Source: Chthoniobacteraceae bacterium (lineage in GTDB: Bacteria > Verrucomicrobiota > Verrucomicrobiia > Chthoniobacterales > Chthoniobacteraceae). Taken from it: DNA of 33,448 nt. This document shows, piece by piece, positions 18,661 to 26,640 of the stretch (the stretch's first letter is position 1; the number at the start of each line of letters is the position of its first letter). Where the stretch lies: positions 1 to 33,448 of the forward strand of contig JAQTMF010000008.1 in assembly GCA_028714515.1 (NCBI GenBank), in the 5' to 3' direction. The translations under genes were made by a program, and so were the position numbers. The notes under the pieces are model-generated. The model was given only the letters and a program-made list of their open reading frames with translations. It was not told where the DNA came from and searched no databases.

Positions 18661-20753
18661 CGGGGGGCCTCCGGCGAAAGGGTTTTCTCCGAGGCGCGGA
18701 TGATGGCGGGCACGTCGAGGAGGTCGGTGACGCGGTCTTGGATGACGGCGGAGCCGAGAGTCCAGGTGTGCCTGGCGGAGGTTTGCATGACGACGTGCTC
18801 GCTGGTGATGTCGCGGATGCGGCCGACAACCAGGCCGACGTTGCGCCCGTTTTCGTTGTAGACGACGGCCTGGAGCGTGCCGTCGTGCGGCGCGGCGCTT
18901 TCGTCGGCGCTGGAGAAGAAGGAGGAGGCGCGGATGAGGGGAAGGATTTTCCCGCGGTACTGGATGACTTCCCGCCCGCCGGCCCATTCGATGTCTTTGC
19001 TCTGGAATTCCTCCAGCCGCGCGACGGTGGAGAGCGCGATGGCCATGCGCTGCGATTCGCTGAGGTCGAAGAGGAGAAGCGTTTGCCGGCCGCCGTCCGC
19101 CTCGTGGTGCTGGGCGGGGTTGGCGGCGGGCAGGCTGGCGTGGCCGGCTCCGATCAAGCCGCCGCGCTGGGCCAGCCCGAAGACGTCGAGGATGAGCGCG
19201 ACCGCGCCGTCGCCCATGATGGTCGCGCCCGCGAAGCAGGCGGTGCCTTTCAGATGGCTGCCGAGCGCTTTGACGACGATTTCCTCCGTGTCGCACACTT
19301 CGTCCACGACGAGGCCGAACCGCCGTTCGCCGGTTTGGAGGACGACGACGTCCACCGCGCCCGCGTCGCCCGCTTGCACTTGCAGTTCGCTGCCGAGGTA
19401 GACCAGCGGGAGCAGTTCGCCGCGCAGCCGGTGCACGGGCGCGCCCTGGATGTGCTCGATGGATTTCGCTTCGTCCAGCCGCACGAGTTCCGTTACGCTG
19501 ACTTGCGGGATGGCATACCGGTCGCCGCCGCACCGGACGATCAAGGCGGGGATGATCGCGAGGGTGAGCGGGATTTTGATTTTGAAGGTGGTGCCGGCGC
19601 CGGGCTGGCTTTCGCATTCGACGGAGCCGCCGATGCGCTCGATGTTCGTTTTGACGACGTCCATGCCGACGCCGCGCCCGGAGATGTTGCTGACGGTTTC
19701 GGCGGTGGAGAAGCCGGGGGCGAAGATCAGGGAGATGGCGTCGCGGCTGGAGAGATGCGCGGCGGCCTCGGCCGTCAGCATGCCCCGCTCGATGGCTTTG
19801 GCTTTTACGCGCTTGATATCGACGCCCGCGCCGTCGTCGGCGATCTCGATGTTGACCTGGCCGTTTTCGTGGAAGGCCCGCAAGGAGAGGCGGCCTTCCG
19901 GCGGTTTTCCGCTTTTCGCGCGCTCCGCCGGGGCGCCGATACCGTGGTCGACGGCGTTGCGCAGGAGATGGGTGAGCGGGTCTTTGATCGCCTCGATGAT
20001 GGTGCGGTCCAGCTCGGTTTCCTCGCCCGACATTTCCAGCCGCACTTGTTTGTGGCAGGTCTGCGCCAGGTCGCGAACGATGCGGGGGAATTTGCCCCAG
20101 ACGTTGGAGATTGGCTGCATCCGCGCTTTCATGACACCCGCCTGCAGCTCGGTGGTGATGAGATTCAGACGCTGCGCGGCCGCCAAGAAGGACGGGTCCG
20201 CGCAGGGGGCCTGCAGGATCTGGTTGCGCGCGAGGACCAATTCGCCCGCCAGATTCATCAGCCGGTCCAAAAGAGATACGTCTACCCGGACGCTGGTCTC
20301 GGAGACGTTTTGCGTGCGCGCGTCGGGGGCTTCGGCCGCCTCGGGCGCTTCCGCCGGGGCGGGGGCTTCCGGCACGGCGGTTCCCTCCCGCAGCCGCGAG
20401 AGGGCCGCGATGAGGTCCGCGTCGTCGGCGTCGCCTTCCGTGCCTGCCGTCTCCATGCTGCCGAGTATCCGGCGGACGGCGTCGACGGTTTGCAGGAGGC
20501 TGGTGGTGAGCTGCGGGATGACGGTGAGTTTGCCGTCGCGCAGGTCGCTCAAGAGGCTTTCCGCGGCGTGGGTCACGGCCTCCAGCTTGGGCATGGCGAG
20601 GAAGCCGCTTCCTCCCTTGATGGTGTGGACGGCACGGAAGATCGCCGCCAGGGTCTCCGGGGAGGGGGCGCTCTCCAGGCTCACCAGTTCCCGGTCGAGG
20701 AGATCAAGGTTCTCGTGTGTTTCGATGATGAATTCTCTGAGGATGTCGTCCAC
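18657..20753 (-). CDS. cheA: Chemotaxis histidine kinase CheA (P1-P3-P4-P5 plus a second CheW-like domain)
   Basis: HPt AIFRAVHTIKGGSGFL; VSLLDRLMNLAGELVLARNQ; DPLTHLLRNAVDHGI; ISGRGVGMDVVKTNIERIGGSVECESQPGAGTTFKIKIPLTLAIIPALIV. Confidence 0.96.
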   Translation of the reverse strand: MDDILREFIIETHENLDLLDRELVSLESAPSPETLAAIFRAVHTIKGGSGFLAMPKLEAVTHAAESLLSDLRDGKLTVIPQLTTSLLQTVDAVRRILGSMETAGTEGDADDADLIAALSRLREGTAVPEAPAPAEAPEAAEAPDARTQNVSETSVRVDVSLLDRLMNLAGELVLARNQILQAPCADPSFLAAAQRLNLITTELQAGVMKARMQPISNVWGKFPRIVRDLAQTCHKQVRLEMSGEETELDRTIIEAIKDPLTHLLRNAVDHGIGAPAERAKSGKPPEGRLSLRAFHENGQVNIEIADDGAGVDIKRVKAKAIERGMLTAEAAAHLSSRDAISLIFAPGFSTAETVSNISGRGVGMDVVKTNIERIGGSVECESQPGAGTTFKIKIPLTLAIIPALIVRCGGDRYAIPQVSVTELVRLDEAKSIEHIQGAPVHRLRGELLPLVYLGSELQVQAGDAGAVDVVVLQTGERRFGLVVDEVCDTEEIVVKALGSHLKGTACFAGATIMGDGAVALILDVFGLAQRGGLIGAGHASLPAANPAQHHEADGGRQTLLLFDLSESQRMAIALSTVARLEEFQSKDIEWAGGREVIQYRGKILPLIRASSFFSSADESAAPHDGTLQAVVYNENGRNVGLVVGRIRDITSEHVVMQTSARHTWTLGSAVIQDRVTDLLDVPAIIRASEKTLSPEAPR

Positions 20754-20780
20754 GGTTGTCGAGGGAAGGGGCTAGATCTT

Positions 20781-20807
20781 CCATCGGCAAGGGGGGCGGA
20801 AACTTTA
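20781..20807 (-). promoter_or_regulatory. Sigma-28 (FliA)-type promoter for the cheA operon
   Basis: Minus strand TAAAGTTT-N11(CCGCCCCCCTT)-GCCGATGG; consensus TAAAGTTT-N11-GCCGATAA. Confidence 0.85.
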
Positions 20808-20830
20808 GAAAAAAAATCGGAATTTTTTCC

Positions 20831-20857
20831 TAAAGAAACATCCAATCCCGCCGATTT
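20831..20857 (+). promoter_or_regulatory. Sigma-28 (FliA)-type promoter for the REC-CheX gene
   Basis: Plus strand TAAAGAAA-N11(CATCCAATCCC)-GCCGATTT. Confidence 0.75.
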
Positions 20858-20910
20858 AGAAGAAGGCGGCGGATGGCTCTGTGTATATAGCTATCCGCCA
20901 TTTTTTCGGC

Positions 20911-22098
20911 ATGAGAGTCCTGATCACAAATTACAGTTCCGCTTCGCAAACCGTCCTAAAGGCCGTGATGATTAAGCTCGGGCACAAGGTCGAGGTGGTC
21001 GGCGACGGCAAAGCCGCCCTCGCCAGCCTCGAGCTTCCCGCCGGGCCCAAATTGGCGATTTTGGATTCCTACCTGCCCGGCATGGACGGCTTTGAGGTCT
21101 GCCGCAAGATCAAGGCGGCGCCCGACTCGAAGGTTTCCGTCATCCTAATGACGCGGGAGAACGACCGCACCGAGGTGCTCAAGGCGCTCGACGCGGGCGC
21201 GGATGATTACCTGCAAAAACCGTTCGACGCCACGGAGTTGACCGCGCGCCTGCGGATCCTGGACCGCGAATCCGCCAAACGCCAGCAGTTGGCGGAGCAG
21301 GCTGCCGGCGGCGGGGCGGCGGCTCCCGAGGCGGACGGCTCGTCCGAGGCCCCGGGCTCCCCGCGCGCGAAGGAGAAAACGCGGAAGCTCTTTACGGACA
21401 ATATGCAGGATCTCAATACGCTGGGGGCTTTCTCCCACTTTGAAAACCTGATGACCAAGGTCTTTGCCGACATGGGCCTGGGCGAGGCCTCGGTGCTGGA
21501 CGCGGACAACACCGCCATCGACGCGGAGTTCAGTATCCTCTCGGTGCTGGTCCTGCCGGAGAAAACGGCGTGGCTGGACATCGTCCTCGAAATGGACCGC
21601 GCCTCGGCGCACGCGCTTTTCAAGACGATGACGGGCTCCCCGGAGGAATCCCGCGATGAGCTGGTGGATATGGCGGGCGAGGCGTTGAACATGATTATGG
21701 GGGCCATCAAGTCGGCGCTCCAGGAGGGCTACATCGACGTGCTGACGCCGGTGATCCCGTTCAAGGTTCCGCCGGAGAAGCGGGAGAAGTTCTCGTTCAT
21801 CTCCACGGAATGCAGCCAGCATGCCTTCTCGCTGCCCGGCATTACGATGCGCGTCACGATTTTCCCGCACATTACTTCCGTCGTTACCAAGACGCTCGAC
21901 GACATCAAGGTTCGCGATGTGACGATCTCGCCGGTGAAGCTGCCGGGAAGCCCGAAGTTGCTGTTGCTTAACAAAGGAACGATGGTGAACGACAACCATC
22001 TGCGGCGGTTGCGGGAAATGACGGGATGCGGTTTTATCAAAGTAAAATTCGACATGATCTCCCCCTCCCAGATCAGCGCATGCACAGTAAAGGTATAG
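20911..22098 (+). CDS. Response regulator receiver + CheX-like phosphatase domain fusion, with extra C-terminal segment
   Basis: REC: MRVLITNYSSASQTVLKAVMIKLGHKVEVVGDGKAALASLE...LAILDSYLPGMDGFEVCRKIK...ADDYLQKPFDATEL; CheX-like: ELVDMAGEALNMIMGAIKSAL (E-x-x-N-x-x-x-G catalytic motif); an alternative GTG start lies at 20881. Confidence 0.85.
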   Translation: MRVLITNYSSASQTVLKAVMIKLGHKVEVVGDGKAALASLELPAGPKLAILDSYLPGMDGFEVCRKIKAAPDSKVSVILMTRENDRTEVLKALDAGADDYLQKPFDATELTARLRILDRESAKRQQLAEQAAGGGAAAPEADGSSEAPGSPRAKEKTRKLFTDNMQDLNTLGAFSHFENLMTKVFADMGLGEASVLDADNTAIDAEFSILSVLVLPEKTAWLDIVLEMDRASAHALFKTMTGSPEESRDELVDMAGEALNMIMGAIKSALQEGYIDVLTPVIPFKVPPEKREKFSFISTECSQHAFSLPGITMRVTIFPHITSVVTKTLDDIKVRDVTISPVKLPGSPKLLLLNKGTMVNDNHLRRLREMTGCGFIKVKFDMISPSQISACTVKV

Positions 22099-22130
22099 AG
22101 AACACCGTCCGGCTATTTTTCCACACCCGG

Positions 22131-22159
22131 TTGCATGACGCCGGGCTGGCCGCTATAAA
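22131..22159 (+). promoter_or_regulatory. Possible sigma-70-type promoter for the stand-alone REC gene
   Basis: TTGCAT-N17-TATAAA; good -10, weak -35; overlaps the upstream in-frame ATG at 22159, favouring the start at 22189. Confidence 0.4.
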
Positions 22160-22188
22160 TGCCGGGGTTCCAAACGCGGGTTGAGACA

Positions 22189-22608
22189 ATGAATGCTCCA
22201 AGAGACGCCAAACCATCCTCCGGAAATGGCGAGTTGATCCTCATGGTGGACGATGAAAAATCCGTCCTCGACATGGCTTCGATCGTCTTTGAGTTGAGCG
22301 GCTACCGGGTGATTGCCGCCGACAACGCCATGCTGGCTTTCGAGATTTACGAGAAGCGGCGTAAGGATATCGACGTGGTGTTGCTGGATCTCGCGATGCC
22401 GATCATGGATGGCATTCAGCTCAGCCACATTCTCGTGGAGATCGACCCCGGGGTGAAGATCATTGTCTCCAGCGGTCAGGCCACGCCGATGAAGGAGTTG
22501 GAACTCCGGAGGCTCGGCATCCAATATTTCCTGCCCAAGCCTTACAATGTCACGCAGCTCCTCACGGTGGTCCACAATGTGATCCACCCGGGGGAAACGG
22601 CGGCGTAG
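22189..22608 (+). CDS. Single-domain response regulator (REC)
   Basis: LILMVDDEKSVLDMASIVFELSGYRVIAADNAMLAFEIYEKRRKDIDVVLLDLAMPIMDGIQLSHIL...IIVSSGQ...QYFLPKPYNVTQLL. Confidence 0.9.
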   Translation: MNAPRDAKPSSGNGELILMVDDEKSVLDMASIVFELSGYRVIAADNAMLAFEIYEKRRKDIDVVLLDLAMPIMDGIQLSHILVEIDPGVKIIVSSGQATPMKELELRRLGIQYFLPKPYNVTQLLTVVHNVIHPGETAA

Positions 22609-22631
22609 CGCGGCGGTGCTCTATCCGCGCT
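22607..22631. terminator. Inverted repeat spanning both stop codons of a convergent gene pair (possible shared terminator)
   Basis: AGCGCGG-N11-CCGCGCT, 7-bp perfect arms; no T-tract. Confidence 0.35.
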
Positions 22632-23154
22632 GGATGATGACCGGCGTGCCCGGTTTCACGGTGTTGTAGAATTGCCGCGCCTTCCAATACGGCATGCGCA
22701 CGCAGCCGTGGGAGGCCGGGTAGCCGGGCAGGTACCCGGCGTGAAGGCCGTAGCCGGGGCTGAATTCGATGAAAAAGGGCATCGGGGCTCCCACAAAATG
22801 GGCGCGGGGGGGACGGGCCGTTTTTCTTGTATCGACATTGGCGGTGACGACGCGGCCCCGGCGGTCGGCGTAGTCGCCGTAGACGGAGGAACGGTGGTCT
22901 TCGTCTTTGCGAAGGACGTGGAACCGCCCCACCGGCGTATCGTGCCCTTCGCGCCCGGCCGAGATTCTCGATTCCGCGATTTGCGCCTTGCCTTTGAAGA
23001 GGGTGGCCGTCTGTTTGCGCAGGTTGACGACGATTTTCGGTTTGCCCTGGTGCCCGTCGGGGATGTTGGTGACGACGAGGTCGGAGACGGTGCTGCAGCC
23101 GGTGAGGATCGAGAGGAGGCCGATGGCGAGGGCGGGGCGAAGCAGGCGTATCAT
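22621..23154 (-). CDS. L,D-transpeptidase (YkuD domain) lipoprotein
   Basis: Lipobox LLSILTGC; KIVVNLRKQTATLFKGKAQIAESRISAGREGHDTPVGRFHVL; catalytic motif YPASHGCVRMPYWKA. Confidence 0.93.
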   Translation of the reverse strand: MIRLLRPALAIGLLSILTGCSTVSDLVVTNIPDGHQGKPKIVVNLRKQTATLFKGKAQIAESRISAGREGHDTPVGRFHVLRKDEDHRSSVYGDYADRRGRVVTANVDTRKTARPPRAHFVGAPMPFFIEFSPGYGLHAGYLPGYPASHGCVRMPYWKARQFYNTVKPGTPVIIQRG

Positions 23155-23210
23155 GTCGAGGGGAAGGCGGAAATGCGGGGGTGTTAAAAACTGCAGCGCC
23201 CCAGGGCGTT

Positions 23211-24104
23211 TCATTGGCTGAACCGCTCCTGGGGGCGCATGAGATCCGTAGAAGAGCAGGCCGCGTTCCAGGCGCGCGCCTTTCGCGCATGATGAAAGAG
23301 ATATTGTTGGGCGTAGCCTCCGTAGGGCCCAAAGGTGCGGGCCGCGAATTCCTGGAGCCGGCGGGCGGTCACGTTGCGCTTCCCCTTGAAGTAAAGCTGC
23401 CGCAAGACGCGCTCGATCCAGACGTCGATGGGAAAGGCTCCGAGGCGCTCGTAGGCAAAGAGCAGCGCGCAGTTGGCGATCTTTGGCCCGACGCCCGGCA
23501 GGCGGCAGAGTTCGGCCAGGGCCGCCGCGTCGTCCATGGTCCGAATCGCTTCGAGATCGACCGCGCCCTCCGCGACGAGCCGCGCGGTTTGGAGCAGGTT
23601 TTTCGCGCGGAACCCCAGGCCGCATGCGCGCAAGTCGGCTTCCGTGGCGCGCGCCAGGATCTCCGGCGCGGGATAGACGGCCGGATCTTCCCCTCCCCGC
23701 GTGGGACGGCCAAAGCGCCGCCGGAGGGCCAGCGACATCTGGCGGATGTGGGCGACCTGCTTCATGGAGGAGGTCAAAAAGGTGGCCACGCATTCCCAAA
23801 GCGGCTGGCGGATGATGCGCAGCCCCCGGCAAAAGGCCAGGGCGTCGGTCATGGCGGGATCGGTGGGGAAGCTGGCGTAGATGGCTTCCAGGTCGTGGTC
23901 GAGGGCGAAGTAGCGGGCCGCCGCGGCTTCCGCGCCGGGCGTGACCCAGAGTTCGCCGCCCTGCTGCCGGACGCGCACGGGCCGTGCGCCGATGAGCCCG
24001 CGATAGCCGCCCGCGCCGTCGTCGAGCCAATGGAAGACTTGGCCGGATTCGAGGGTCTGCCGAAGATTGAACTGCGGGGCCGGGAGTGGCGCGAGGCGGG
24101 GCAT
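23211..24104 (-). CDS. 8-oxoguanine DNA glycosylase-like (OGG/AlkA HhH-GPD family)
   Basis: FNLRQTLESGQVFHW...; WECVATFLTSSMKQVAHIRQMSLAL; LCRLPGVGPKIANCALLFAYERLGAFPIDVWIERVL (HhH-GPD). Confidence 0.92.
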   Translation of the reverse strand: MPRLAPLPAPQFNLRQTLESGQVFHWLDDGAGGYRGLIGARPVRVRQQGGELWVTPGAEAAAARYFALDHDLEAIYASFPTDPAMTDALAFCRGLRIIRQPLWECVATFLTSSMKQVAHIRQMSLALRRRFGRPTRGGEDPAVYPAPEILARATEADLRACGLGFRAKNLLQTARLVAEGAVDLEAIRTMDDAAALAELCRLPGVGPKIANCALLFAYERLGAFPIDVWIERVLRQLYFKGKRNVTARRLQEFAARTFGPYGGYAQQYLFHHARKARAWNAACSSTDLMRPQERFSQ

Positions 24105-24134
24105 CCGCGACGATAGCCCAACCGCCGCCTTTCT

Positions 24135-24500
24135 TCAAAGGCTCTTGATGACTTCGCGCATCAGTTCGAAAAAGCGCGGATGCCGCCCGATGGGCTCCAG
24201 GAGTTCAAAGTCCAGCGCGGGATACGCGGCTTTTGCCTCCGCGATTTGCGTGGGGATGTCGGTGTTGAAGTGGTTGCCCCGGGCCATGAAGAGCGGGAGG
24301 ATCCGCGCTTTGCGGACCTGCGTTTGCATCATTTGGGCGGCCGCGTCCGTCAGGTTGGGCGAGGCGATTTCCATGAAGGCGAGGTAGACCGCGTCTTGCC
24401 CCAGGTCCTGGCGGAGGTCTTCGGCCAGCTTGCGGAAGGGGGCCGTCCATTCCGGGTTTTTGCTTCCGTGGGGCATGAGGATGAGGGCGGTCTTGTTCAT
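24135..24500 (-). CDS. cbiX: Short-form sirohydrochlorin cobaltochelatase CbiX
   Basis: ALILMPHGSKNPEWTAPFRKLAEDLR...AFMEIASPNLTDAAAQM...ARILPLFMARGNHFNTDIPTQI. Confidence 0.9.
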   Translation of the reverse strand: MNKTALILMPHGSKNPEWTAPFRKLAEDLRQDLGQDAVYLAFMEIASPNLTDAAAQMMQTQVRKARILPLFMARGNHFNTDIPTQIAEAKAAYPALDFELLEPIGRHPRFFELMREVIKSL

Positions 24501-25864
24501 AGGAGAGGCTGGAGGGAGGTTTGCAGTTGATCAAAGTTCCAAACGGCGGGAAAGGCAACCCCCGCCTCCAGGACGCGCCCGGCGGGCCGGAGGAGGAAGG
24601 GGGCGTCGGCGGCTTGAAGCATCGCCACGTCGTTGAAGGAATCGCCGACGGCGGCGACGCGCGCCCCGAGCCGCTGGAAATGCGCGACGGCTCCGGCTTT
24701 CCCGGCGGGATCGCGCAAGGTGTAGCCCGCGAGGTAGCCCGCGGCGTCCAGGCTCAGGGCGTTGCAGAGCATCAAGGGGGAGCCGAGCTTGGCCAGGAGC
24801 GGCCCGGCGAGTTCGTGGTAGGTGTCCGAAAGGATCACGACCAGCGCGCGTTGCCGCGCCCAGGCGAGGAATTCCGCCGCGCCGGGGAGGGGCTCCATCG
24901 CGCCGACGATTTCCCGCAGGCGCATGAGGGTAAGGCCGTGCTGGCGGCAAAGCGCGATGCGCCGCCGCATCAGTTCGCCGTAGTCGGGGATGTCGCGCGT
25001 GGTGAGCGCCAGTTGCGGCTCGCACGCCGCCTCCGCGACGGTTTCCCAGATTTCCGGGACGAGTACGCTTTCCAGGTCCATGGCCAGGACGCCGCACGGG
25101 GGCGGCGGAACGGCGGACCGGAGCGCGGCGACGAGTTCCGCCATGCTGGAATAACCGTCCGCGTCCGTTTGCCCGGGGCGGCCGACGACAATCACCGTGC
25201 AGCCTTCCCGCCGCGCGGCTTCGAGTTTCTCCGGCACGCCGCCCGCGTTTCCGCTGTCTTTTGTGACGAGTACGCCGATGGCGTGTTCCCGCAGGACGCG
25301 CCGGTTTTCCTCGACGCTGAAGGGGCCGCGCCCCGCCAGGACGCGGTCCGCCGGGATGCCCGCGTCGCGGCACGACTGGTAAGACTCGGGATGATCCAGG
25401 ACGCGCGCGAAAAGGGGAAGTCCCGCGCGGCGCGCTGCTTCGGCATAGGGCGCGACGTTGCGCGAGCCGATGGTGAGCAGGATCGGCTTTCCCGTTCCGG
25501 CGGCGAGGCGCGCGGCTTCCGCGTGGCCGGGGGCGGGAAGCACGCCGCTCCCCTCCCCCGCGCCGCCGGGCCGGATGTAGCTCAGATACGGCACGCCGCA
25601 TTGTGCGGCGGCGGCGGATGCCGTGGCGCGCACGGCCTGGGCGTAGGGATGGGTGGCGTCGACGACGGCGCGGATGCGGCGCTCGCGGAGGAGCGCGGCC
25701 ATTTGCGCAACGTCGAGCCGCCCGCTCCGGTGCTCGATGCGCGGGTGGCTGCCGGTGGCGAGCGCGATGCCGGTGGCGGTGGATACCAGCACGCGGTAGC
25801 CCGCCCGGGCCAATGCCTCGGCAAAGGGGGCGGTTTCGCTGGTGCCACCGAGCAGGAGGATCAT
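24497..25864 (-). CDS. Fusion: precorrin-6A/cobalt-precorrin-6A reductase (CobK/CbiJ) + ThrH-like HAD phosphatase/phosphotransferase
   Basis: N-term MILLLGGTSETAPFAEALARAGYRVLVSTATG...VVDATHPYAQAV...ENRRVLREHAIGVLVTKDSGNAGGVPEKLEAARREG (CobK); C-term LAMDLESVLVPEIWETVAEAACEPQLALTTRDIPDYGELMRRRI...VVILSDTYHELAGPLLAKLG...VAAVGDSFNDVAMLQAA (ThrH); single frame with no internal stop. Confidence 0.92.
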   Translation of the reverse strand: MILLLGGTSETAPFAEALARAGYRVLVSTATGIALATGSHPRIEHRSGRLDVAQMAALLRERRIRAVVDATHPYAQAVRATASAAAAQCGVPYLSYIRPGGAGEGSGVLPAPGHAEAARLAAGTGKPILLTIGSRNVAPYAEAARRAGLPLFARVLDHPESYQSCRDAGIPADRVLAGRGPFSVEENRRVLREHAIGVLVTKDSGNAGGVPEKLEAARREGCTVIVVGRPGQTDADGYSSMAELVAALRSAVPPPPCGVLAMDLESVLVPEIWETVAEAACEPQLALTTRDIPDYGELMRRRIALCRQHGLTLMRLREIVGAMEPLPGAAEFLAWARQRALVVILSDTYHELAGPLLAKLGSPLMLCNALSLDAAGYLAGYTLRDPAGKAGAVAHFQRLGARVAAVGDSFNDVAMLQAADAPFLLRPAGRVLEAGVAFPAVWNFDQLQTSLQPLL

Positions 25865-26640
25865 ACTTTGTAGCCGCGCGGGGTCACGAACCAGCCGTCG
25901 AGGATTTTCGAGGAGCTGTTGCCGATGATGACGATGCTTTTCATGGTGATCTCTTCGCCCAGGAAATGGTCGAGGTCCGATAGCACGAGGCGCTCGTCTT
26001 CCGCGCCGACGGCCGTGGCGATGCCGACGGGCGTGTTGCCGGGCCGGTGCTGGCGGAAGAGGGCGGCGGCTTCCTCGATCTGGCAGACGCGCTTGGTGCT
26101 CTTCGGGTTGTAGAGGGCCACGACCATGTCGGCCCCGGCGAGCGCTTCGAGCCGCCGCCGGATGGTTTCCCATGGCATGAGGAGGTCGCTGAGGCTCACG
26201 CAGGCGTAGTCGAGCATGAGGGGCGCGCCGAACCGCGCGGCGGCGGAGTTGGCGGCGGAGATGCCGGGGACGATCTCGATGGGGACGTCGATCCCGTGCG
26301 CCGCCGCCATTTCGATGGCGAGGCCCGCCATGCCGTAGACGCCCGCGTCGCCGGAGGAGACGAACGCGACGGTGTCGCCCTGGCTCGCCCGGTCAAGGGC
26401 GGCGCGGCAACGGTCCACTTCCTGCCGCATGCCGGTGGAGAGGAGTTCTTTGCCTTCGATGAGGTCGGCGATGTGGTTGAGGTAGTGTTTGTAGCCGACG
26501 ACGACGTTGCTGGCGCGGATGGCTTCCTCGGCGCGGTGGGTGCGGTCGAGCACGCTGCCCGGCCCGATGCCGATTACAAACAGTTTTCCCGGGCGACGGC
26601 CACTGTCACCCCGTTGATGATGGTCTTGGGTAGTATTAAT
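25861..26640 (-). CDS. cobJ: Precorrin-3B/cobalt-factor III C17-methyltransferase (CobJ/CbiH); start inferred as non-canonical ATT
   Basis: KLFVIGIGPGSVLDRTHRAEEAIRASNVVVGYKHYL...FVSSGDAGVYGMAGLAIE...EIVPGISAANSAAARFGAPL...VVALYNPKSTKR...GIATAVG...MKSIVIIGNSSS; AAGGAGG precedes ATT at 26640. Confidence 0.9.
   Translation of the reverse strand: MNTTQDHHQRGDSGRRPGKLFVIGIGPGSVLDRTHRAEEAIRASNVVVGYKHYLNHIADLIEGKELLSTGMRQEVDRCRAALDRASQGDTVAFVSSGDAGVYGMAGLAIEMAAAHGIDVPIEIVPGISAANSAAARFGAPLMLDYACVSLSDLLMPWETIRRRLEALAGADMVVALYNPKSTKRVCQIEEAAALFRQHRPGNTPVGIATAVGAEDERLVLSDLDHFLGEEITMKSIVIIGNSSSKILDGWFVTPRGYKV

Noticed and set aside
20803-20835. Palindrome interpreted as a rho-independent terminator or repressor operator
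   Set aside because: It is better explained as the two facing sigma-28 -35 boxes (TAAAG) plus A/T tracts; both genes diverge from it, so a terminator makes no sense here.
18738-20975. 745-aa plus-strand ORF antisense to cheA
   Set aside because: Shadow ORF of a high-GC gene: Asp/Gly/Val/Arg-rich with no domain signature, while the opposite strand encodes unmistakable CheA.
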